Shown: piece by piece, positions 36,741 through 47,235 of the stretch
Layout: the number at the start of each line of letters is the position of its first letter
Position numbering within the stretch: the first letter of the stretch is position 1
Assembly: GCA_013368315.1 (NCBI GenBank)
Contig: JAACJM010000011.1
Location: 124,001 to 188,000 of the forward strand
Reading direction: 5' to 3'
Source: Tetrapyrgos nigripes
Taxonomy: Eukaryota > Basidiomycota > Agaricomycetes > Agaricales > Campanellaceae
DNA: 64,000 bases
Position numbers and translations under genes: made by a program
Notes under the pieces: model-generated
What the model was told of the DNA's origin: nothing
Databases searched by the model: none
What the model saw: only the letters and a program-made list of their open reading frames with translations

Positions 36741-38247
36741 AATGCGTACCTTGCGCACTACGGAGGTTCGAATCTATAGTCAAAGGTCAGCCCAGGATAA
36801 TGGAGTTTGCGAGGCAGAGCTTCCTTTTTTTTGTTCATGACTTTTCACTGTTTCATGGGATAGTATCTTGTCCAACGATACCCAATGAACATTGAAAGTG
36901 ATCTCCGGAGACTCGGAGTGTATATCATCATAACGATGACTAGAACTTGAAGCCACCGTCGACGCTGATATGAGTGCCAACTCAGCGGATGTAGCCGGAA
37001 CGGGTGTAACCGGCGACTGCAAGTCAGCGTGAAATCTTTCAGAAAGACACTTAAACGTTTCACGAACTTTTCCGAGTTTGCCCTATCAAGACTCAAATGA
37101 TACTCCACGTCCTTGACACTTCACTCAGATATGATGTTGTCAGGCGGTCAAGATTGTATGGGATCATGATGAACTGGAGGAAACGGGTAAGTAACTTGTA
37201 CAGGTTTGGTACAGGTAGTACTAAGTATATCAGACGACACGTATGAATGCTAACCACATCCCGCGAATCATGGGGGCTTGGTTTGGCGTACCTGAGGTCA
37301 GAGTACTCACAATATATGAATCTTTAAACCTTGTACCCATGGGCCAGATAGACTTATTACATATCCTGATCGTCTTTCCAGTGGCTCGAACTCATCTCCG
37401 CTCTGGAGTCGGGAGGAGAAACGGAAAAAAGCAAAGGCAGGTAAAGGCACTACACTGCCAGCACTGATTTGGGCCAGGAACCAGTTGTACTCGTGACGTT
37501 TTTTCATGACGGGCAGCGGAGAACCGCGAGAGGTTTTCAAACTTTTTGAGAATGTGGAGGAAAGTTGAAGCAGAGGTTAGCTAGGACGGCCCATGGGGGA
37601 ATATTTGGGAAGGGTAGTACTAGGAGGGTTGAGCGATCGGTCGCGGAAACAAGCGGGAAAGTAATGGGAGGGTTGAGCCACCCATCGCAGAAATAACCGG
37701 GAAATTGAGGAAGATGGAAGCGTTTGGGGCTAAAGTAAGCGTTTGAGACGGACATCATGAAAGGCAGTAGCAATCGAAAACGGGGATAGGCAAGGAATAG
37801 GAGCAAAGATAGAACGTCATAATTTGCATATAGAAAAGGTTCAAATGAAATCCGCAGTAAGGGACGCCAACGTAGAAAGCTTGCAGGTAGCACATCCTAG
37901 TTCACCGGGGTTGGGCCAGGGGTTTTTTGAAGGACTAAAAATAGAATTTTGAGCTAATTTTGCAACGTCGAGTTGATGTCGAGTATGGCAGTGCGCAATT
38001 TTGGGAAGGAATATATGCACTGGAACACGAAAGCAAGGTTTGGCTCGAAATAACTCGCAGACCGCAAATGGATTGGTGGAGAACTGAAGAGGAAGACTAA
38101 CTGCGCATCGCTCGGCTCAATTCGGCCGGAAGAGGAACGCCGATATAGTAGTTCCCGTCCTTCGTCACTCATTTGTCCCCTCGTCGTCGCCCCTCCTTTC
38201 CACCAGTCGTCGAGCAGTCCCCTACTGCCTTCAACGTGTACCCTACC
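36741..38247. other. Intergenic region upstream of the MADS-box gene
   Basis: About 1.5 kb with no convincing gene. A minus-strand Ser-rich frame near 36780-37022 and a longer one at 37537-37893 start at non-ATG codons or lack any family features. Two adjacent similar blocks of about 45 bp (near 37624-37712) share GGAGGGTTGAGC and a CGGGAAA core. The region probably holds the MADS gene promoter. Confidence 0.45.
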
Positions 38248-41200
38248 ATGGGCAGAAGAAAAATCGAAATCCAGCCGATAACGGTGCGTGTTGTCTTCTA
38301 GGGGTCTCCAGTCTGCCTTCAGAGCTTGCTGGGTGGGAATTACGTGCTAGACTGCTGTTCTTTGGGGCCCCTTCTTCTGTTCTCGAGATGGAAACTGACG
38401 AAGAAGTAACAGCACGAACGCAATCGTTCAGTCACCTTTTTAAAGGTAAGCGGGTCCTCCAAGCTCATTTTTTCGCTATTTTTACTGAAGATGGTCTTGG
38501 CATTTTCTATAATTATCATCTACGCAACCTGCTCGCCCTCTTTTTCTGCCTCGAAAACTCCACCTCATCCTGTCTCGACTCCTCCTGTGGGTATCTATTG
38601 ACTACTCCAATGCACTCTATAGCGCAAGAACGGCTTGTTTAAGAAGGCATACGAACTAGGAGTCCTTTGTAGCGTCGATGTTGCGGTTATTATTTTCGGT
38701 AACCGCCAAGTCTTTCCCTTGGAAAGCAGGTCCAGTTCTGAATGGTTTTTAGATGAGAAATCCGGTCAGCAGCGCAAGCTGTATGAATACTGTTCCGCAG
38801 ATGTCCGAGACATCGTGAAAAGGCATGTGAGGGTGCGTTGCCTTTGTCTTTTTTCCTTACTAGTTTTTAACTCTCTCTTTCGTCTACAGTACAACGGCGA
38901 AAAGGACTCGAAAGGCCCTGGTGACTTCAATGGATCCGGACCCAGCAAAATGGACGACATTGGCGAAGGTGACGAGGATGATGACGAGGAGGAAATAGTA
39001 CAGAAACCGACTAAGTCTTCCAAGAGGAAGCTGGCCCTGGGTGATAAAATGGATGCTGATGTACGTCTTGCTCCTCTCTTCTATCTATCTGCGCTGTTTG
39101 ACTGACGCAACGACCTCTGTACTCTCTTCCTCCATATACCTCCTATCATGCGTATACACCCACCTATATGCGCATATACCCCGCATATACTTTGCCTTGC
39201 TCAAATACACGCATATACCCACTCATTTCCACAACTATACGCATACATTCGCACTTGTCGTGCATCCATGCGCATATACCCACCTATGATCGTCCTCACA
39301 CGACTACACATATATCAACCTTCGTTTGAATAATTTTGCGTGTACACACATGCTCCTTCCAGAATAACTCTTCTCATACCAACGGTGCAAAGAAATCTTC
39401 CCGTTCCAACATCGACAGAGACCTCGACGACGCCGATTTTGACCCCGACTTTGACCAGGCTGGCAATGGCACATCCCTCCCAGTCTCTAGCGACCGAGAT
39501 CGAGAGTACCGCTCGTCTTCACATCACGGTCCAGGATCCAGTCTAAACTTGGATTTAGGCGCTGATCTCAGTCCCGATTTTTCAGGCCCAGGTGGGCTCG
39601 CAGGGTACCCAGGCGACTTTCGTCCTCATTCACGTTCGCATAATCCTCGCAAGCGGTCTCTTAGTCCAAGTATGGACGATTACCCTGGTGCTGGCTCTCG
39701 TGGTCGTTCTGCATCTTCTGCGTATCCGTACCCTTCTTATGGTCATGGGTATGCTGATAGAGACAGGGAACGGGAGAGATATAGTATTGGTGTAGGCGGT
39801 ACGGGTCTGTCTATGGGTAGAAGACATAGCATGTACCCTGGCCCGGGTATGGGATTTGGAAGCATGGGTCCTGGCTCTGCGCCTTTTGGTGGTCCAAGTC
39901 CTGGAGGTTTTGGAGGTGGCAATAATTCGCCTCATCCATTCGCTCTTCCCAGTAACATGGGCGGGCCGGGACCTGGACCTACGCCTGTATCTGGAATTTT
40001 AGGAAGAGGATCAGACCCATTCGCCAATCCAATGGCAGAGAAATATGCTCAAATGCATACAAATATACCTACCCCTCCTTCGCCTGCGTTGAGCTCCGGT
40101 GGTGGTGGTGGTGGTGTGACCACGGCCACGACCACCGCTCCTCATAGCTTTGATGGGTTGGGTGGATCAGGAATGGGCGGGTCTCTTCCTCTTTTGGGAA
40201 GTAATGAAGCAAATGGCATTATGGACCCGAGATTTATATACCAGCAAGCTCAGTTGATATTGCAGCAGCAGAGAGAAAGAGAGAGGGAACGAGAACGAGA
40301 ACGAGACCGGCTTCGTCTTGGGATGAAAGACTGGGATTTGGAGAGGGAGAGGGAGCATAGCCGGGGAAGAGCGCTGAGTAGAGGCGAGGATAGAGATAGG
40401 GGGAGTAGAGAACGAGGTAGGGACAGGGATTCTAGGGAGAGGGATGAAGAATGGGAGAAGATGAAGGCTTTGGCCCAGTCAAGGGATATGGAAAGGAGAA
40501 GACAGCTCTCTATATCACAAATGGTGAGGTTTGGTGCTGGAGCTGGTTATGGTCATGGCGCTGGATTGGGTGGTATACCCAACATTCACACTGGCTCGGG
40601 GTCGGGGTCGGGACCTGGCTCCCAGTTTGCTCAGCTTCAACAATTACAAGCTCAGTATCAGCAAAGTCTCGCTACTGCTGGGCAGGCACAAGGCTCGGGC
40701 CAAGGACAGTCGCAGTCCCAATCATTAACCGACCTTTTCGCGTTCTTGGATGCTGTGGATAATCCTTCAGGAGCTATGGCTGCCTCTGGTCAATCCTCTG
40801 GCGGCCCTGGCCTCGACTTTGGGTTGGATTGGCCAGCCCATGGTCCTACCCAGCAACAACAGGCTCCTGCTTCGGCAAATCCGAATGCCGGTGGTGGAGG
40901 ACCTGGATCCGAGTCGTGGCTCGATTTCCTTTCTGGAGTCTCCGGAGGCTCTGGTGGGCCTAATAATGGGATGGCTGGTCCTGGAGGCGATATGTCCCTG
41001 CTCTTCAGTGGAGGTCCTCGTGTTCCCGGTTCTAGCTCTAGTGTTTTGGTCTCTGATATGGATTTGGCAGGGTTTGATTTGCCTGATGATCAAGACATCA
41101 AACCTGTTACGAAGAAGCAGAAGCGGGTCAAGAGGGATAGGGATGAGGATGACATTGATGATTATGGTGGAGGTGAGAGTGATGGTGGAAATAGTGGCTC

Positions 41201-41432
41201 GGAGTATGCGCCTTCTCCTGGCCGGGGCAGTAAAAATGCTAAACCTGGGAATGGAAAGACCAAGCCGAAAGGCAAGGCCAAGGAGAAGGAGAAGGATAGA
41301 GGGAGGCAGAGAGAAAAAGCAAGGAATAAAGATAGGGATACGGATGGGGCGTACGGCGAGGATATGGTTATGGATGTCGATAAGGACAAAAATAATCCAA
41401 AAGGTTCTGGATCAGGGAGGGGGAAATCGTAG
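38248..41432 (+). CDS. MADS-box transcription factor, MEF2/Rlm1-like
   Basis: Six exons (38248-38283, 38413-38445, 38623-38698, 38753-38832, 38890-39060, 39363-41432) give 821 residues. The N-terminal MADS domain reads [12 protein letters not shown], then [11 protein letters not shown], then [20 protein letters not shown] followed by AVIIF; this is the MEF2 rather than SRF type. The MEF2-like extension [16 protein letters not shown] follows. Fungal relatives (Rlm1/Smp1) act downstream of the cell-wall-integrity MAP kinase. The remaining 690 residues are disordered: Gly/Pro/Met-rich stretches, Gln runs, a charged Arg-Glu/Arg-Asp repeat block (about residues 440-510), and a lysine-rich C-terminus with a likely nuclear signal ([14 protein letters not shown]). 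The fifth intron is 302 bases long and contains a tandem repeat. Confidence 0.88.
39140..39290 (+). repeat. Degenerate minisatellite inside a MADS-gene intron
   Basis: Within intron 39061-39362 the core GCATATACCCACCTAT and shorter versions (CGCATATACCC, ATACGCATAC, CACGCATATACCCACT) recur about six times with irregular spacing. It explains why this intron is about five times longer than its neighbours. Confidence 0.6.
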
Positions 41433-42147
41433 TCGGAGTGACTGGTAGAACCCTCATCTCCCCGCTCCCCGTTTTCGTATCTTTACGGACAGATTTTGTG
41501 CTCGAAGTAATGTGCTTTTTATCAGTTTATTGACATAGTATAAACATGTAGTACTCTCACACCATTTGTATATCTTCGTTCTCTGCTTTATGCGTCTACT
41601 TTCGTTTTTCCTTATCGCTTTTTCTGCTAGTATGACAATTATTGATACCTGTATTTTTGCTATTCGTGGAAAGTTTTCATCTTTCCAGGTTGGGCGTTCT
41701 TATGTCTCAGCAAGACAATTTGAAAGCTTATGATCTTCTACGAGTAAGATAAGGTACTAGACCTGCCAAGGCACTAGACATGGATAGTAATCGGTTCGGC
41801 CCAAAACGCAGTTATACAGCGTATCTATGGTGCTCCTCTCTCAGGAGAAAACAGAAAAAGAAACAGAAAAATGTATTTGGGTTACCGGTGAACACGAGAG
41901 TTGGCCTAAACTTGAAGCGGCTATGTGTGACGCTATGCAACGAGTGATCCCCAAGAGACTCTGAGCGAGATTGCGGGGGCTCATGGTAGCGAACATGGGC
42001 CACTACTAGAGGACTAGAATACATGGTACGAGTAGCTACGAGCTCGAGTATCAACAGAAAGCAACAGGGAAAAGAATGAAAGGAAAGGAGTAAGCACTGG
42101 GGGAAGGTGGGTGCCAGGGAAAAAGAAACAAGCAGCAGCAGAAAGAA
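41433..42147. other. Gene-free stretch downstream of the MADS gene
   Basis: About 700 bp holding the 3' flank of the MADS gene (T-rich just after the stop). I see no gene; minus-strand ORFs here overlap a tandem repeat and lack family features. Confidence 0.45.
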
Positions 42148-42244
42148 CTGCATGCGTGCCGTCAGTCGTTGTCGAGAGGAAAAGAGACGATGAGAGAATA
42201 CCTGCATGCGTGCTGTCAGTCGTCGTCGAGAGGAAAAGAGACGA
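42148..42244. repeat. Two-copy direct repeat, 54-bp period
   Basis: A block beginning TGCATGCGTG, including CAGTCGT and GTCGAGAGGAAAAGAGACGA, occurs at 42149 and again 54 bp later with two or three substitutions over about 43 bp. Simple local tandem duplication in non-coding DNA at the 3' side of the SulP remnant. Confidence 0.7.
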
Positions 42245-42346
42245 GTGGACAAAGCGCGATGCGGTCTCTAAAAGACGCATCAAGTGACGCGTGCTCGGGC
42301 CGGAGCTGCATAGACCTTGGTCACAAAAACTTACTACTGCTTTGAC

Positions 42347-43720
42347 CATCTCAGCTGAAGAAAACCGCGACCTGCACTGTTCAATATTGGAAATCCAGCT
42401 TTAGCAGCACACACCGCAGACTGTATATCAATATGGAAGAAAGGAGTTGTGGAGTAAGATAGAGAACCTGGATAGTCTAAAGCCACAGTTCCCAGCTCGA
42501 GAAAAGTCCTGCTTGCCGCTGTGCCTGGGCCTGCCTTTTCAATGTCACTAAGTACTAGCGCCTGCACCAGTCGCGTCAAGATGATGTCTATCAACGTGAA
42601 CGACGTCTGAATCCTTTGACGTTGTTTGAGAAGTATGGGCTCCTGCCAAGCTCCCAGCAATCGAGGTTCTGCGAATCCAGGGAGAAAGGATAGAAGCAAA
42701 GTGGAACTACTAGTATGCCCGTCAGGAAACTATATCCCAATTACATATGAATGGAAACAAAACTCACCTCGACAGGATAATCAGCCTACTTTTCAACCTC
42801 ATTCCGAGTATCCATAAGATCTTGCACAGCTATAGCCTGTTACGTCGAGATGGGATCTGAAGGGAAAGGAGAAAAGGAAAGTAGAGTAAGATCGTCATTT
42901 TCGACAAACCAAGTAATTTTGTTGATATTTCTCTCCAAGGTCTATCCCGTGGCTCGACAGTAGTCAAATCCTTCCCGCATTTCATATGCTTCTTGACATG
43001 ATCTACGATGGCGGTATTGAATTTTGAGGAATTGGGGAACAGGAGGCTTTCCTCGAAGCGGTAGATCATTACCCCAGGAGCGGATGGGACCAGTGTGATT
43101 ACGGATTCAGAGCAGGTGTCCGACCGGGAACTGAAGGTCAAAGGAACGAAAGTTTCCCATTCTTCATCTCTTCAATTCCTTCGTCTCGTACAGTCTCGTA
43201 CATACCCTCTTCGCGCAGAATAACCCGCCCCAGAAATTTACCCCGGGTCCGGGGATGAGCAACTCTCACGAGGGAGCAAATTAACCGCCTAGTAAAGCAC
43301 AGTGACAATCGACAAGTAAAACCCATTATCAATCGAAACGAAAAACGTCACTGACGCCAAAACCAACCACAATAAGAACTCGATCGGAGATTAGAAGCGT
43401 AGTAGTAATTTGGAAGGACTAGTCCGAAGCTTCAAAATTACATCGAGGATACTTAGCGTGGATGATCCCAGCCACTAATGCTGCACTGGGCATCGGGCAT
43501 CGAGAAAAAGGCTAGTGTGAGGCCGTAGAGCGCGACGATGACGACAGCGGGAGTGGAGATGCCTCCAGCGGGACTCCGTGCGCACTCCTGAAGCTGACTT
43601 GATGGCGCAGCGAGGGAGGGAACTTTTGATGAGAAAGGAACCGAATATGACACTTGAGCGGGCGAAGGCTGCCGTGGAAGGTAGACATGTAACGCTCATG
43701 ATGAGTACAAAGACCAACGA
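42347..43720 (-). pseudogene. Broken, 5'-truncated SulP-family sulfate permease gene
   Basis: Pieces of one sulfate permease appear in order on the minus strand but in shifting frames. First comes KSASGVRT with AGGISTPAVVIVALYGLTLA followed by FFSMPDA; LVAGIIHAKYP follows only after a frame change at about 43485. A membrane strand VTFFVSIDNGFYLSIVTVLY then runs into a stop, and LVRVAHPRTRGKFLGRV and the STAS-domain entry APGVMIYRFEESLLFPNSS follow. Near 42400 the tail STTPFFHIDIQSAVCAAKAG completes the family layout. The first eight or so helices are absent, and I see nothing coding upstream. SulP proteins import sulfate at the plasma membrane; this copy cannot make a working transporter. Confidence 0.75.
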
Positions 43721-44884
43721 GCATATACTTGAGGAGTGCTCTGACGAGGCCGCTATCTATCGGAGGTGCTCCGATATGCAAGAAGCCCCGAGACACCGTT
43801 CCCAAGATATACATGGGTATCTTCCCTGGGTATCTCTCCGGTCTCTGTTGTACAAAAATGAAATGGTAGTCAAGATCAGAAGAACCAATGCGTTTCGTAG
43901 GAATGATATGAAAAAGAACAATCGAGCTGTTGATAGCTTAATCAAAAAATCTGAATCCTGTAGAGATAAGTAGTCTGTCCGCAAGCCTCGATTCGGATAC
44001 CTCCTGGTCAACCATTGACAGCCGTGCTTCATTGTATATTGTAGATTACATCGCTCCAGAAAAGGATTCCGCACAAGTGCGAGTACTCTCCGTGGTCCCA
44101 ACAAAGAACAGCGGGTACCCGGTAGCCTTTGCTTTCGGGCTTTCCCGGCTTTTCTGCTTGTCGCAACGATTTTGCACCAAAAATTGGATTTCTCGGTGCG
44201 TTCCCTGCACTCATTATGTCAAGTTAGTACTTTCAAAAGCGCCCTTACGATATAAAAACATGTTTTGAAGAGAGGGGAGGTGGAATGATCGACCGTACAA
44301 AGCGCGGTCGGTGAACCAGTGAACCTTTAAACTTGCAGGACAATAGACGTGGCCAGTTGCTGGCGAGCTGACAAGCTTTTTCCAGCTTTGTTAGCTTGAG
44401 CAGGCGCCCACAAGCGGCCGCCAGCAACCTGCCAGAACCCTGATACAGACCATTGAAGCTGAAACAAATGTGACCAGAGTAGGATCGCGTCACGGTCAAG
44501 GTTTGGTCAAGGTCAGTACTGATTCGCATCAATACTTCTAGAGTATCTTAACACGCTCACCATGATTGCAACTATATATGTTGTGAACTTGCTATTGTAG
44601 GAAGTATCAAGAGGAGGCGCTGCAAGAGCTATGGCGTGGAGTGGGGACAAGTTCGGAATCGCAGCGTCCGCGCTTACCATTTTTGGCCGTCCTTTGCATT
44701 TGTTTGTTCCTTTCGTGCTGAGTCTAACTCGATACCGTATCGTAGCCACTATTCGGCTCGTTTGCGCTTGCCCATTTCACTCGCTGCGGCTCCGCTAAGA
44801 AATAGTGCCTGCCATCACTTTGACTGGCTGACAGCGCTACATATGACGAAATCGCCTGCAAACTTGGGTGCAAATTTGAAATGC

Positions 44885-44973
44885 TACGTGCTACCACTCT
44901 AGTGCTACTACTCCCGGGCTCCAATTATCTGGGCCTGAATTTCCAAGATACATACCTGCACTAGTAGCACGTA
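44885..44973. repeat. Inverted repeat with perfect 10-bp arms
   Basis: TACGTGCTAC at 44885-44894 is matched by its exact reverse complement at 44964-44973, with a second near match inside (CTAGTGC against GCACTAG). The 89-bp span could form a hairpin or be a tiny remnant of an inverted-repeat element. Confidence 0.5.
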
Positions 44974-45802
44974 AGTATCCTCCTTGATTTCTCTAGTCTC
45001 ATTTTTTCTTATCGATAACTGTGCCTAACCTCTTTTGCATTATGAAATGTCGAATGCACTCCTGTCTTTTTGATGTCTTTTCCTTGTGCAGACCATCGCA
45101 AGCTCATCATGCAACCAATGATTAATAAAATGTGACGGCGTTTCACAGCACCGCGATCTTTGAGATGAGGTATACCAACGACGTACTACGCAAACTGACT
45201 CAGTTCCATGTATCATTAATGGTGATGAATGTTCACGTCAGTCAGACACCACTGTTCAAATCATAGAGCTGTAAGATCAATCGCAAGTATCAATGTTGGA
45301 CAGCAAAGGTGCTCCTGATGTTCAGAGGCAATGCTGTTGTTCGTGAATCGTGACGGTGATCGTCAATGGGACACTGGGATCATCGTGATTTGACCTCGCC
45401 AGCAATCAGGCAGCCCCACAAGGATCCTTTATGTTTGTTGTTAGGGTACCCCGGGTCCCGACTGTGCACCTTCCATGGCGACGACTTTGTGATGACTTGA
45501 AGCAAATCACAAGAAGGGCCGACCGAAGTACAATAACGCTGTCCCTTCAATAGGATCTGGACACCTTCGAATTCGTCGGGCGCGTACGTGGTGGCATTTC
45601 AAACCCTTGTATTATCCACGTGGGGTGCGAGAAAGCACCACATTTGGTGGTATTTTAATGTCCCGAACAGGATATATGATCGCATCAAAAGGGCTTAGTC
45701 CTTCGTTACGACCTTTTTGTTGACAGTTTCTGGATATGGCTCTAAGGCAGAGCGCGCATCAGCGCGGAACTGTACAGCAAAATATAAGGTCCATATTGGG
45801 TC

Positions 45803-45810
45803 TATATAAG
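45803..45810 (+). promoter_or_regulatory. TATA box of the DUF6699 gene
   Basis: TATATAAG lies 87 bp before the ATG at 45890. Assigned by position and sequence only. Confidence 0.4.
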
Positions 45811-45889
45811 GTCCCACAAGTGCGTAGTCGGCTCTAGTTCTTGCCATACCCCATCCTCAACCTTCTCCCTAGGACCATCCTTGTTCGGA

Positions 45890-46582
45890 ATGACGAAGCA
45901 AGTCCGCTTCGCACCTGAGAACCGTCTATACTCCCCCAAGCCCTTCGAGAAACCTCTTCTCGTCGTTGGAATGGCCGCGTCTCAGCAATCCTCCACATCT
46001 TCATCTTCATCTGCAACGTCACAATCATCTGACAAGTTGAAAGCACGATCACGAGCCGGAAGCATACCATCTCCACTCATAATCCCCGAGACACCAACGA
46101 GACTGCACTACCTTCTAGCATATCTACCCTTTCAACATCCTGCCGTCTTCTATGATTTATCCCTACACCCCTCTATCCTCGAACGTCTCCACCCTGCCAC
46201 TACTCTTTCCGAGTCCGCTACAGATCCTCCTATGGCGTCAATGATTGTCACCTGTCCTCACTTAAACTGGGAGCTCCATATAGCTCCCTCGACAGGCTCA
46301 ATGCGGCCATACATATCCGTGGCCGACGTTTTCCGTGCCTTGTATTCCGGCCTTCGCAAGGCCGTCCATCCCATGGAATACGAGGCTCTTCCCTCCTATC
46401 ATGCTTTACACGTCAACCAAGCCTATTTCACCCGGTGTGGATTCATTTTGGATGACTATGTACGGATGGAAGAGCAGAAGAAAGGGGTCAAAAGGGTCGA
46501 CTTTCTCCTGGGCAGAAATCGATTCCTTGGGTTATCGAGTCGGAAAGGTGACTCGAGGGTTTGGGAGTTGAACGTTTCATGA
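45890..46582 (+). CDS. DUF6699-type protein
   Basis: A single-exon protein of 230 residues starting MTKQVRFAPENRLYSP. After a Ser-rich linker (SQQSSTSSSSSATSQSSDKL) comes the domain pattern of basidiomycete DUF6699 proteins: LHYLLAYLPFQHPAVFYDLS, HPATTLSESATDPPM, LNWELHI, ISVADVFRALYSGL, then RVDFLLGRNRFLGLSSR and a closing tryptophan (RVWELNVS). The family is expanded in agaricomycetes and has no known function; the KQVRFAPENxxY opening is also frequent in it. The first ATG of the frame is at 45890; an upstream TTG is not a plausible start. No targeting signal is seen. Confidence 0.75.
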   Translation: MTKQVRFAPENRLYSPKPFEKPLLVVGMAASQQSSTSSSSSATSQSSDKLKARSRAGSIPSPLIIPETPTRLHYLLAYLPFQHPAVFYDLSLHPSILERLHPATTLSESATDPPMASMIVTCPHLNWELHIAPSTGSMRPYISVADVFRALYSGLRKAVHPMEYEALPSYHALHVNQAYFTRCGFILDDYVRMEEQKKGVKRVDFLLGRNRFLGLSSRKGDSRVWELNVS

Positions 46583-47154
46583 TGAATCTCGAAGACGCTG
46601 CTTCCATGCAGCTGGTCAACCTTCTATGATGCCCAGGCTGGCGCTCCCCAATGCATGTTGCCATGTCGGGGTTTCCCTCTCCTGACGTGGCGTTGTCAAG
46701 ATGCTATGTCTACGGTTACTTGGAGTCCCTTGGTCGCTGTACCACGTCCGCAGCTACCTCCAGCGCTTCCTTGGTTACTGGAATGGTAGTCACTATACCG
46801 CTCTCGTACTGCTTTCCGCTCTCTGCTTTGCATGTTCCCCTATCTATGCTATGCCTCATAGTGATGATGACGACCTCACGACTATTTATCTATACCTACA
46901 TACCTGGTGCTACTCTAGTCTGCTTCGGTCTCTGTCAGTGCTTCCGAGTCCGTTCATATTTCTGACGTCTTCTTATGGGTTTGAATGCTACTTCACGGGT
47001 TTTACGGTGATGGCGAGTTGTAGGGCTCGCCATCTAATTGCTTACAGGAATGAATAATGCTTAGTGTGTGTACAGTACTTAGTGTAACGATTACTAGAAA
47101 AAAATAAACCTAACGGATTGTACTAGTCTTATTTCATGACACCGGTGACCTAGA
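46583..47154. other. Intergenic region up to the duplication boundary
   Basis: About 570 bp with no convincing gene; ORFs here lie in the 3' flank of the DUF6699 gene. Homology with the second duplication unit starts abruptly at about 47155. Confidence 0.5.
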
Positions 47155-47235
47155 GGCCTGCAACGTGTAAATGTTCATTATTATTGCAAAAGTGTTATGA
47201 AAGATATACATCAGAAAAGTAGTCAATCAGCGTTC

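Larger units (their letters stand above)
43721..45889. other. Long intergenic region with no supported gene
   Basis: About 2.2 kb. ORFs are short, overlapping and mostly non-ATG. It contains an inverted repeat (44885-44973) and a palindromic CCACGTGG near 45619, the core of bHLH (Cbf1/Pho4-type) sites. The last 90 bp hold the promoter of the DUF6699 gene. Confidence 0.45.

Noticed and set aside
36720..36790. A B-box-like GGTTCGAATC suggesting a tRNA gene
   Set aside because: No paired T-stem, no A-box or acceptor stem at the expected spacing.
37537..37893. A 118-codon minus-strand frame upstream of the MADS gene
   Set aside because: It spans the two direct repeats and has no recognisable domain; probably chance.
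43578..43973. A 131-codon plus-strand frame
   Set aside because: It is antisense to the recognisable SulP remnant and has no features of its own.
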